From Segatella maculosa DSM 19339 = JCM 15638 (lineage in GTDB: Bacteria > Bacteroidota > Bacteroidia > Bacteroidales > Bacteroidaceae): DNA of 64,000 bases. The notes beneath the pieces are model-generated. The model was not told where the DNA came from and did not search any database. It saw nothing but the letters and a program-made list of their open reading frames with translations. This document shows, one piece after another, positions 55,280-62,946 of this stretch. A program made the translations under genes and the position numbers. Within the stretch, counting starts at the first letter, position 1, and each line of letters opens with the position of its first letter. The stretch spans positions 62,001 to 126,000 of the forward strand of contig NZ_KB908322.1 of NCBI RefSeq assembly GCF_000382385.1. The letters run 5' to 3'.

Positions 55280-55387
55280 ACTGTTTTTTTGATTAATAAG
55301 CGATTTCATCGTTGTTTTTTCTGCTTTTTCGTGTTTTATAAAGGCAAAATATGCGTTGGGAGTACATGCAAGTAATATGTAGGGGAC

Positions 55388-55478
55388 TTTGGCTTTGAAG
55401 TTTGAACATTGAAGTCTGAACTTTAAGATGAGCTGGCTTTGAGCTTTGAAGTGTGAACATTGAACTTTAGGCTTTGTC
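55388..55478. repeat. TTGAA-periodic repeat (TTTGAACATTGAA family)
   Basis: CTTTGAAGTTTGAACATTGAAG and then CTTTGAAGTGTGAACATTGAAC, with TGAA words every 7-9 bp. It is the reverse-complement relative of the run at 25203-25290, and like it adjoins a palindromic doublet element. Confidence 0.7.
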
Positions 55479-55508
55479 CTATTATAAAATCATTTGTAGG
55501 CAGGGGGC

Positions 55509-55622
55509 ATGTAGGGACGCACGGCTCGTGCGTCCACTCAAATGATATTGCCTTGCTTATCTCCCGTCGTTTGCGTATGATATTGCCTCTTGAGCAGGCG
55601 CACGAGCCGTGCGGCCCTACAT
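55509..55622. repeat. Palindromic doublet element, about 114 bp
   Basis: Opens ATGTAGGGACGCACGGCTCG and closes CGAGCCGTGCGGCCCTACAT; inverted, self-palindromic ends. It has the longest interior of the four full copies, with GATATTGCCTTG and GATATTGCCTCTTGAG forming an internal direct repeat. Confidence 0.82.
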
Positions 55623-55734
55623 GACAATAGCATTTTTGCACGAAACGGACAGGGGTTCATGGGGCAGAATGGCGTCTTTCGGTTTGCTAAACAGAGGGAA
55701 TGATGCATGAATTAAACGACTATGATAATTCTTT

Positions 55735-55860
55735 ACAAAGTGCTTCGCAGGATTTTGATATTCAAAACGAAAGGCCGTTTCAGCAGAAATACGACAGTTT
55801 TGAGCCTTGTTTGTAAATTATTCTCTGTCAACTTGTTGCATTATCTGTAGGAAACCGAGG
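55735..55860. repeat. Spacer element shared with 11.1 kb
   Basis: TTTACAA, CTTCGCA, ATTCAAAACGAAA, GAAATACG and TTTTGAGC in the same order as at 11085-11215. See that entry. Confidence 0.55.
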
Positions 55861-55904
55861 CATAAAATGGGAAGGAATAGTGCTTGAAATTGGTGGGACA
55901 AACG

Positions 55905-56010
55905 TGCCAAATAAGCTATTTTGCACGATGAAATGGGCAATATTGTGTGGTAATAGCACTCCTATTGTGCGCTAATATCATTCATGTTGTGGTACAATAT
56001 GGCCCATACT
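55905..56010. repeat. 22-bp-type tandem array
   Basis: Degenerate units AATAAGCTATTTTGCACG, AAATGGGCAATATTGTGTGG, TAATAGCACTCCTATTGTGCG, CTAATATCATTCATG and CAATATGGCCCATACTGC, stepping 21-23 bp. The most decayed member of the family. Confidence 0.65.
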
Positions 56011-56149
56011 GCATCTTCATTCGGACCGAATAACGGCATAGCTTCTATTTTGTGGTGAAAAAACTTAGAAAAAAATAGTCTCCCGTTTCTAAATGGTGAT
56101 GTCCGAACGTCTTGTTTTTTAGTCATAAAAATTAACAAAACGGGGGGGG

Positions 56150-56510
56150 GGAATGCAGGGTTGCACGCCCTACTTGATGAATCGAGGAATAGAATATGCT
56201 TCATATCATGAATGAACCCCACCGGGGTTCTGTTGTTTAGAGGGCAGTGTTGGCATGTAATGCCAACGCTGTCGCCGGGTGAAGTGCACGAAACCAACGC
56301 CAAAGGTGTTGCGTTTTCTTCCGATTAATGTTTGGTATTGGCATTTGATATACACAAAAAGATGAGGTTCACATACTAATATGCCACGTTTAGAAAAAGA
56401 AAACGCAACACTTACAGCGTTGCTTTTATGTGCTTTCTTAGACCGGGTTTCTTACAGCGTTCGGCAACCCGCCCCTCTAAATCACGAATCCGCGATGCGG
56501 ATTGTCCGTA
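56150..56510. repeat. Palindrome-rich non-coding element
   Basis: Several hairpins in a row: GAACCCCACCGGGGTTC (about 56214), GTTGGCATGTAATGCCAAC (about 56250), AACGCAACACTTACAGCGTTGC (about 56401) and AATCCGCGATGCGGATT (about 56486). A G8 run precedes it at about 56142. A 113-codon open frame runs across it on the minus strand but reads as artefact. It looks like a dispersed structured element; I recognise similar wording from other Bacteroidetes spacers but cannot name it. 56510-56685 holds nothing I can support. Confidence 0.45.
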
Positions 56511-56685
56511 GTGTACAACCTTACTTTTGAATACTTAAATTTCAAAAAAACTCAAATTTCTCATTATAACGAGAAACTTAAAGGACTTTCAGCATGTGGA
56601 TATGCGGGTGATGACCCCTATAATATTTCTTGAAACCTATTTGACTTGATGGCTATTTCATGGTTTTTCAAGGCTGATATCGCCT

Positions 56686-57678
56686 CTACGGTTTGTCTTT
56701 ATAGATGACCTTGTTGGCCCCGCTCGTGATATAAAGGGCCTCGGGGTGCTCTTTCACGAAGCTGTCGATGTGGCGTACACGTTTGTCTTCAAGGATTTCA
56801 TCGACGGCAATGAGTATTCCTGTCTCCTCAACTTCGCCGAAACCGCAGTTGATGGCCGTGCCGAAGAGCTTCATGGTGGGGCTGAGACTCATGTAAGCGT
56901 TGACCAATGGGGGGATATTATAGCCCAAATGGCGTATCTCACGATTAAGAATTCGATAGTCTTTCTTAAAGTCGTTCTCGCAGAAAATGGCTGATAATTC
57001 GTCCTCAGATGTGTCGATTTTCAATGGCTTTATGGGCACTATTAGGTTGTCTTTATCGTCAAAATGCTTTTTAAGGAAGTAGAGAATCATGTCTCTTCCC
57101 TTGCGGATATACGACGGATACATCGTCATTTTGCCGAAGAAATACTTGCACTTGGGGTTGATGATGGTGAGTGCACCGAGCCCATCCCATAGGTTGTCAA
57201 GGGCAAAGATGCTCTTGGAATTAGTCCGAACGTTCTGATATTCGAGCGAAACAAAGCTGCGTCCCAATTCAACGGTGTAGGGAGCGTATTCCTTCATGAA
57301 CTGATCGGAGAAGTGAAACATGTGGCTTGTAGCGAGAACGGGCTGGCCCTTGGCATCGATTTTCCAGTCGGAACCGAAGAGATAGCGGTAACCTCCGATG
57401 ATTTCTTCGGCTTCCGGGTTCCACACGATGAGCTGTTTGCACCCGTTTTCCATCGTGTCGAAGTTGTCTATATCCATGGCTTTTCCCGTGCCTCCGCCTG
57501 CAGAACGAAACGCAATTTCACGCAGTCTGCCAATCTCTTTCATCACATTCGGGGCCTCATGAGCTGTTACGATGTAGATTTCATTGTGGCTCTTGTTGGT
57601 CATACGAAGCTGACGTTCGGCGGAAAGTTCACGCTTCAGCAGTGCCTTGTCAATCGGCTGGATAATCTCTTCTTCCAT
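56686..57678 (-). CDS. glsB: GlsB-like N-acyltransferase (glycine lipid synthesis)
   Basis: A 330-residue GNAT-fold acyltransferase of the OlsB/hemolysin-like group. In Bacteroides the GlsB protein joins an acyl chain to glycine to make commendamide-type lyso-glycine lipid. IVTAHEAPNVMKEIGRLREIAFRSAGGGTG is the characteristic N-terminal block; IIGGYRYLFG and VELGRSFVSLEYQ follow. It starts 40 bp after the acyltransferase gene glsA on the same strand, the pairing known for the two-step pathway. Naming is by homology recognition plus gene pairing. No signal peptide. Confidence 0.78.
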   Translation of the reverse strand: MEEEIIQPIDKALLKRELSAERQLRMTNKSHNEIYIVTAHEAPNVMKEIGRLREIAFRSAGGGTGKAMDIDNFDTMENGCKQLIVWNPEAEEIIGGYRYLFGSDWKIDAKGQPVLATSHMFHFSDQFMKEYAPYTVELGRSFVSLEYQNVRTNSKSIFALDNLWDGLGALTIINPKCKYFFGKMTMYPSYIRKGRDMILYFLKKHFDDKDNLIVPIKPLKIDTSEDELSAIFCENDFKKDYRILNREIRHLGYNIPPLVNAYMSLSPTMKLFGTAINCGFGEVEETGILIAVDEILEDKRVRHIDSFVKEHPEALYITSGANKVIYKDKP

Positions 57679-57718
57679 TCTCTTTTTCTCTTTTCAGTAT
57701 ATGAAAGTCTGATTGCAT

Positions 57719-58555
57719 TCATTGTAGTTCATAGACGCGGTCTTCTACGAATTCAGCCCATTCCATCGGAGTTCGGCTCTTGTTGAAAGTTTGCCATGGA
57801 ATTGGCTTCCCTATGGTCACGCGAAAGGTCTTTCCCACGTTCTTATACATCTCATCAACAAGGAAAAGCATGGCTAAATTGAAGGGTAACCAGCGGTCGC
57901 TGAACCTCGCAATGCGGTAGAATCGTTCAGAGTTCCGGCCACCGAAGTGGATAGGGACAACGTCTCTGTGGGTCTCAACGCTCTTGGTTATGAACGTTTT
58001 CTTCCACGGAAGGTCGTGAATTTTACCGTTAATCTTACGGCTGTTAAGCCCAGCCGGGAACATCAAAAGGTGGTTTTCGCCCTTGAATCCGGCCTCGACC
58101 ATACGTGGAAAGTCGCGACTTTGCTTGCCGGTTTTATTGATTCCGATGCTCACGGGCTTTAATCCCGGGAGGTTAAGCAGCAGGTCGTTGACCAGATAAC
58201 GGAACTTTCCGTCATACTGTTTGCCGATGATTGAACCGAGTGCAACGCCATCTTGACCGCCCAAAGGGTGATTGGAAACGAACGTATATAGCTTACCATC
58301 GTTCTTATCAGGCAGGTTTTCGATGCCTACAATGTCGAGTTTCATGTCGAGATAACGCACACATTCCGTTAGAAAATCAGTGCCTTCAAGGTACCGACTC
58401 GCCCAAAGAAAGCGGTTCACCTCGTCTTCATGGACGATATGTTTGAGCCAAACGACGAGAAAACGGGGCACATAACGGGCCTTGCTGCCCATTTTCCCTT
58501 TCAAGATTCGGTCGATGTCTATCGTTTTCTCTATTTGTTCATCCATGTTTATCAT
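57719..58555 (-). CDS. glsA: GlsA-like O-acyltransferase (glycine lipid synthesis)
   Basis: A 278-residue lysophospholipid-acyltransferase-like (PlsC/OlsA) protein. FVSNHPLGGQDGVALGS holds the catalytic histidine and aspartate, with one more residue between them than the usual HX4D. MFPAGLNSRKING and HFGGRNSERFYR are further acyl-acceptor blocks. In Bacteroides GlsA adds the second acyl chain to commendamide. ATG 58555 is given; ATG 58546 (MDEQIEKTID) is equally possible. A TATTTTTG box at 58568-58575 rules out the longer frame that begins at 58621. It leads the two-gene glsA-glsB unit. Confidence 0.8.
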   Translation of the reverse strand: MINMDEQIEKTIDIDRILKGKMGSKARYVPRFLVVWLKHIVHEDEVNRFLWASRYLEGTDFLTECVRYLDMKLDIVGIENLPDKNDGKLYTFVSNHPLGGQDGVALGSIIGKQYDGKFRYLVNDLLLNLPGLKPVSIGINKTGKQSRDFPRMVEAGFKGENHLLMFPAGLNSRKINGKIHDLPWKKTFITKSVETHRDVVPIHFGGRNSERFYRIARFSDRWLPFNLAMLFLVDEMYKNVGKTFRVTIGKPIPWQTFNKSRTPMEWAEFVEDRVYELQ

Positions 58556-58567
58556 ACTAACAAGATG

Positions 58568-58575
58568 CAAAAATA
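58568..58575 (-). promoter_or_regulatory. -7 box for glsA-glsB
   Basis: A perfect TATTTTTG on the minus strand, 12 nt before ATG 58555 and 21 nt before ATG 58546. With a normal start point the leader would be only a few nucleotides for the first ATG, which slightly favours 58546. Confidence 0.58.
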
Positions 58576-58732
58576 GCATAAGTTTTTCTAAAAAGTCACT
58601 TTTCAAGCCAAAAATATTCATTTTTTACGTTTAGCAAACGATTTCATATTCATTTGAGAAATAAATCGGATTGATTTTGAAATAAATGGAAACGGCATCG
58701 TTTTCTCAATTCGGAAAGAAAACAAAAAATAG

Positions 58733-58757
58733 TGGAGAAAAGTGGGGAAGTGTGGAG
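58733..58757 (+). promoter_or_regulatory. MraZ operator, three TGGRG boxes
   Basis: TGGAG (58733-58737), TGGGG (58743-58747) and TGGAG (58753-58757), each separated by exactly 5 nt, a 10-bp step. MraZ of other bacteria binds direct TGGGN repeats with 5-nt spacers ahead of its own operon. The boxes overlap the expected -33 region of the promoter at 58767-58774, so bound MraZ would block transcription of the dcw cluster. Confidence 0.75.
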
Positions 58758-58766
58758 TTTTTTATG

Positions 58767-58774
58767 TAACTTTG
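58767..58774 (+). promoter_or_regulatory. -7 box of the mraZ/dcw promoter
   Basis: TAACTTTG, perfect match to TAnnTTTG, 26 nt before the GTG start of mraZ and 9 nt after the last MraZ box. Confidence 0.68.
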
Positions 58775-58800
58775 GCCCCGAAACATATTATAATGTACGT

Positions 58801-59262
58801 GTGCGCTTTTTAGGAAACATAGAAGCGAAAGCCGATACGAAGGGAAGGGCCTTTCTGCCGGCCGTGTTTCGCAAGGCACTTCAGGTGTCTGGCGAGGACC
58901 GTTTGGTGTTGCGCAAAGACGTATATGAGCAATGTTTGGTGCTTTATCCTGAGCAGGTGTGGAACGAACAGCTTGATATTCTGCGTCAACGGCTCAACAG
59001 ATGGGACAAGAAACAATGGCAGATTTTCCGCCAGTATGTGTCGGATGCCGAGGTCGTTACGCTGGATGGGAATGGTCGTTTCCTTATTCCGAAGCGGTAT
59101 TTGAAGCTGGCCGGCATCGAACAAGAGCTGAAGTTCATCGGCGTGGACGACACGATTGAGATATGGAGCAAGGAACGTTGCGATGCACCTTTTGTCGAAC
59201 CGGCCGATTTCGGTAGTGCCTTGCAGGAATTGATGGGGCAGAACGGGGAGGAAACAGAATGA
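58801..59262 (+). CDS. mraZ: MraZ, transcriptional regulator of the dcw cluster
   Basis: A 153-residue DNA-binding protein with two AbrB-like (SpoVT) domains that represses the division and cell-wall cluster. The start is taken as GTG 58801, giving V/M-RFLGNIEAKADTKGRAFLPAVFRKA, the normal MraZ N-terminus. Longer frames start with GTG at 58732 inside the operator and promoter and are unlikely. The second domain has VTLDGNGRFLIPKRYLKLAGI. Its stop overlaps the rsmH start. It should bind the TGGRG boxes at 58733-58757 and regulate its own operon. Confidence 0.93.
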   Translation: MRFLGNIEAKADTKGRAFLPAVFRKALQVSGEDRLVLRKDVYEQCLVLYPEQVWNEQLDILRQRLNRWDKKQWQIFRQYVSDAEVVTLDGNGRFLIPKRYLKLAGIEQELKFIGVDDTIEIWSKERCDAPFVEPADFGSALQELMGQNGEETE

Positions 59263-60242
59263 AGCAAGGGGGCATGCAAACGGGAAACGTCCCGAAGATA
59301 ATACGGACCGTGGAGACATATCATGTGCCGGTACTCTTGAAACAGAGTGTAGACGGGCTGAACATTCAGCCGAATGGTATTTATGTAGACGTCACTTTCG
59401 GTGGCGGAGGACATAGTAGTGAGATTTTGTCTCGGCTTGATGGTAAGGCACATCTGTATGGTTTTGATCAGGATACTGATGCAGAACAGAACGTCAATCA
59501 TAGGGTTGGCACAGGAAAAAGGTTCGTTGACGACACACGCTTCACCTTTGTGAGGAGTAATTTTCGTTATCTGAGAAACTGGATGCACTATTATGGCGTG
59601 GTACAGATTGATGGATTACTGGCTGATTTAGGCGTCTCGAGCCATCATTTTGATGATGAAAGCCGTGGCTTTTCCTTTCGTTTTGATGCGCCATTGGACA
59701 TGCGTATGAACAAAAGAGCAGGCAAAACGGCAGCCGATATCGTGAATGATTATGACGCAGAAGCATTGGCCAACGTGTTTTATCTCTATGGGGAACTGAA
59801 GCAATCGCGCCGTATTGCCGCTGCATTATGTACCATGCGGGCACGGAAGCGCATTGCAACAACGCAGGACTTCCTGCAGGCTGTGGAACCTATTTTCAGG
59901 CGCGAACGTGAGAAAAAAGACATGGCCAAACTCTTTCAAGCATTGAGAATAGAAGTCAATCACGAGATGGATGCCTTGAAAGAAATGTTGCAATCGGCCA
60001 CGACATTACTGAAACCGGGGGGTAGGTTGAGTGTCATCACCTATCATTCGTTGGAAGACCGTATCGTAAAGAACGTGATGAAGACCTGTAATGCAGAGGG
60101 GGAAAGGGTGCAAGACTTCTACGGAAGGGTCGAGACACCGTTCAATATCGTGAACAACAAAGTGATTGTTCCTTCGGAAGATGAACAGCGGGAGAACCCA
60201 AGGAGCCGAAGTGCTAAACTAAGAATTGCAGAGAAACGATGA
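59259..60242 (+). CDS. rsmH: 16S rRNA (cytosine-1402 N4) methyltransferase
   Basis: Methylates C1402 of 16S rRNA. The 327-residue protein begins MKQGGMQTGNVPK, with ATG overlapping the mraZ stop (ATGA). The SAM site is VDVTFGGGGHSSEIL, followed by FDQDTDA; the DLGVSSHHFDDESRGFSFRFDAPLDMRM block is diagnostic, as is SVITYHSLEDRIVKN near the C-terminus. In the dcw cluster, the gene after mraZ is normally rsmH (mraW). A shorter start at MQTGNV (59274) is possible. Confidence 0.96.
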   Translation: MKQGGMQTGNVPKIIRTVETYHVPVLLKQSVDGLNIQPNGIYVDVTFGGGGHSSEILSRLDGKAHLYGFDQDTDAEQNVNHRVGTGKRFVDDTRFTFVRSNFRYLRNWMHYYGVVQIDGLLADLGVSSHHFDDESRGFSFRFDAPLDMRMNKRAGKTAADIVNDYDAEALANVFYLYGELKQSRRIAAALCTMRARKRIATTQDFLQAVEPIFRREREKKDMAKLFQALRIEVNHEMDALKEMLQSATTLLKPGGRLSVITYHSLEDRIVKNVMKTCNAEGERVQDFYGRVETPFNIVNNKVIVPSEDEQRENPRSRSAKLRIAEKR

Positions 60243-60766
60243 ATAACGATATAAATAGTAAAGGAGATAACCGAATCGAACAGCCGAAAACTGCCGGAGA
60301 AGTCGAAACGGATGAGGCTGTGAAGACATCACAGGAGTCTGTAAAGGTGAGAAGTGAGGTCAGAACGGCGGTTGATGACAGTGCTCCCACGCTGAAAGAG
60401 GTCATTCAAACGCAGGCAACGGAAGACGAATCGCCACAGGCTTTCAATTTTACATTGAAGAAAATCCTTGGTGGTGATATCCTGACGACGCAGACTATAC
60501 GCCACCAGATAGGCGTGTTTCTGCTCATTACGGCCTTCCTTATGGTGTATATTGCCAATCGTTACAGTGTTCAGCACGACTTGATAGAAATCGATAAACT
60601 GCAAAATGAATTGCAGGATGCAAAATATAAAGCCCTCTCAAGCAGCAGTCAACTGACGGAAAAGAGCCGTGAGAGCCATGTGTTGGAGCTGTTGAAGCAC
60701 AACAAGGACAGTGTGTTGAAAATTGCAAGTCAGCCTCCTTATATCATTAATGTGCCGAAAGAATGA
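60239..60766 (+). CDS. ftsL: FtsL-like cell division protein
   Basis: A 175-residue bitopic membrane protein: about 95 acidic cytoplasmic residues, one transmembrane helix (IGVFLLITAFLMVYIANRY), then a short periplasmic coiled coil (IDKLQNELQDAKYKALSSSSQL). It has the place and topology of FtsL, between rsmH and ftsI, with 4-bp overlaps on both sides. FtsL joins FtsB and FtsQ to switch on septal wall synthesis. Its long N-terminus is typical of Bacteroidetes FtsL. Named by position and topology more than by sequence. Confidence 0.82.
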   Translation: MNNDINSKGDNRIEQPKTAGEVETDEAVKTSQESVKVRSEVRTAVDDSAPTLKEVIQTQATEDESPQAFNFTLKKILGGDILTTQTIRHQIGVFLLITAFLMVYIANRYSVQHDLIEIDKLQNELQDAKYKALSSSSQLTEKSRESHVLELLKHNKDSVLKIASQPPYIINVPKE

Positions 60767-62922
60767 GCAAATTTGACAGTAATAAGGTTATGCCGAGATA
60801 CAGTGCCATCGCCATTTTAATGACGATGATAGCTGTATTGGTGATAGGTAAGACACTATATCTTATGACTGCCAAGCGCGATTACTGGTTGAAAGTGGCC
60901 GATAGAGTAAAGAAAGACAGCGTAAGCGTAAAGCCGATACGTGGCAATATCCTAAGTTGTGACGGACAATTGATGGCAAGTTCGTTGCCGGAATTCAAGC
61001 TCTTTATGGACTTCAAGGCGTTGCATGATGCTAAGAACGATTCACTTTGGCATGCCAAAGTGGACTCCGTTTGCATGGGATTGAACCGCATCTTCCCTGG
61101 AAAGTCAGTCGTTGCGTTCAAGAAGGATCTTGCCATGGGGCTCAAAAAGCAAAGTCGTCATTTTCCGATTTGGAGCAAACGCGTGGACTATAACACGTAT
61201 ATAGAGGTGAAAGCACTGCCGATATTTTGTCTTTCTCAAAACAAAAGCGGCTTCCATGTCGAGGAATATAACGCACGAAAGCGTAGCTATGGTTCGTTAG
61301 CAGGACGTACAATTGGGGCCATGTTTGGCGCAAAAGACACTGCCCGCTTTGGTTTGGAGCTTTCTTATGATTCTATTCTTAGAGGTTCAAATGGTATCAT
61401 TCACCGCAGAAAAGTGCTCAATCGGTTCCTCAATATCATGGATACGCCACCGATAGATGGTGCAGACATCGTGACGACAATCGATGTAGGTATGCAGGAT
61501 TTAGCCGAACGTTCGGTCATAGAAGAGCTGAAATTAATCAACGGAAACGTGGGAGTTGCCATCGTTATGGAGGTGGAAACGGGCGACATAAAGGCCATTG
61601 TTAATATGGAAAAGTGCATAGATGGCAAGTATAGAGAGATACATAACCATGCCGTTAGCGACCTTCTTGAACCGGGATCTGTATTCAAAACAGCATCTAT
61701 CATGACTGCCCTTGACGACGGAGTGGTCGATACAAGCTACCGAGTCAACACGGGAACGGGCATATGGACGATGTATGGACGTGAGATGAAAGACCATAAT
61801 TGGCGACGAGGTGGCTACGGTGTACTGACATTACCACAGACGTTGATGGTCAGTTCCAATATAGGTGTGAGTCGAATCATCGATGATTATTATCGCAATA
61901 ACCCTGAAAAGTTCGTTCAAGGCATCTATCGTACGGGGCTTGCAGATAATCTTCAAATTCCCTTAGTGGGTGCTTCTCCGGCGCGAATTCGTATGCCTAG
62001 GAAGAACGAAAGAGGTGAGTGGGTGAACTGGAGTCACACGGCTTTGCCTTGGATGAGCATTGGATATGAAACACAGGTGCCGCCAATTTCGACGCTAACT
62101 TTCTATAATGCGATTGCTAACAACGGTCGCATGATGCGGCCACGCTTTGTTAAACAGGTGGTCAAGAATGGAGAAGTGATTATGGATTTTCCACCCGAAG
62201 TGATGCGGGCAAGCATTTGTAAGGAGAAGACATTGCGCGAAATACAAACCATTCTCGACCATGTGGTCAGTCAAGGACTTGGAAAGAAGGCCGGTTCTCT
62301 CTCATTTCGAGTGGCTGGAAAGACTGGAACGGCACAGATGTCAAAGGGAGCTCAGGGGTATAAGAGCGGCGGAACTAATTATCTTTTGAGTTTTGCCGGT
62401 TATTTTCCAGCTGATGCTCCGCGCTATAGTTGCATTGTTTGCATTCAGAAATCGGGGCTTCCGGCCAGCGGAGGTGGCATGAGTGGTGTCGTATTCCACA
62501 ATATCGCAGAAGGTATTATGGCCCAAAGTCTGAAGTTAGATGTGGCAGATGCCCGCGATGCTTCATCGATATTGGTTCCCGATGTGAAAGCCGGTAACAT
62601 TCTTGCTGCCGACTATGTGCTCAGTCATTTGGGCATTGTGACCAACAAGAACTGGAGTGGTAGCTATGCAGATGGTAATCCTGTCTGGGGAAAGGCAGAG
62701 AGCAAGAACCATACTAACACGGTTTTCTTGGTGCGAGAACGCATACATCGCTCTAAATATGTCCCCGACGTAACCGGCATGGGGGCCCGCGATGCCGTCT
62801 ATCTCTTGGAAAGTCGTGGCGTAAAGACAACTGTTTTAGGACGTGGAAAGGTGATTCAACAAAGTTTGGAACCGGGCCATTTCATCAAGAAAGGGGAAAA
62901 AATAACCCTCGTTTTGGATTAA
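60763..62922 (+). CDS. ftsI: Penicillin-binding protein FtsI (PBP3) with C-terminal PASTA domain
   Basis: The septal transpeptidase that cross-links peptidoglycan during division. A 719-residue membrane-anchored protein (ILMTMIAVLVIGKTLYLM). The transpeptidase domain has the active-site serine S306 in GSVFKTAS (SxxK), SSN in MVSSNIGVS, and KTG in VAGKTGTAQM (K520). A PASTA domain closes the protein (YVPDVTGMGARDAVYLLESRG...EKITLVLD). PASTA on PBP3 is usual in Bacteroidetes FtsI. Overlaps ftsL by 4 bp and is followed 24 bp later by murE. Confidence 0.95.
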   Translation: MSKFDSNKVMPRYSAIAILMTMIAVLVIGKTLYLMTAKRDYWLKVADRVKKDSVSVKPIRGNILSCDGQLMASSLPEFKLFMDFKALHDAKNDSLWHAKVDSVCMGLNRIFPGKSVVAFKKDLAMGLKKQSRHFPIWSKRVDYNTYIEVKALPIFCLSQNKSGFHVEEYNARKRSYGSLAGRTIGAMFGAKDTARFGLELSYDSILRGSNGIIHRRKVLNRFLNIMDTPPIDGADIVTTIDVGMQDLAERSVIEELKLINGNVGVAIVMEVETGDIKAIVNMEKCIDGKYREIHNHAVSDLLEPGSVFKTASIMTALDDGVVDTSYRVNTGTGIWTMYGREMKDHNWRRGGYGVLTLPQTLMVSSNIGVSRIIDDYYRNNPEKFVQGIYRTGLADNLQIPLVGASPARIRMPRKNERGEWVNWSHTALPWMSIGYETQVPPISTLTFYNAIANNGRMMRPRFVKQVVKNGEVIMDFPPEVMRASICKEKTLREIQTILDHVVSQGLGKKAGSLSFRVAGKTGTAQMSKGAQGYKSGGTNYLLSFAGYFPADAPRYSCIVCIQKSGLPASGGGMSGVVFHNIAEGIMAQSLKLDVADARDASSILVPDVKAGNILAADYVLSHLGIVTNKNWSGSYADGNPVWGKAESKNHTNTVFLVRERIHRSKYVPDVTGMGARDAVYLLESRGVKTTVLGRGKVIQQSLEPGHFIKKGEKITLVLD

Positions 62923-62946
62923 AAAGAAACAGCAACACATAAGAAT

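Noticed and set aside
58732-58800. N-terminal extension of mraZ from GTG 58732
   Set aside because: It would begin inside the MraZ boxes and cover the promoter; the normal MraZ N-terminus starts at GTG 58801.
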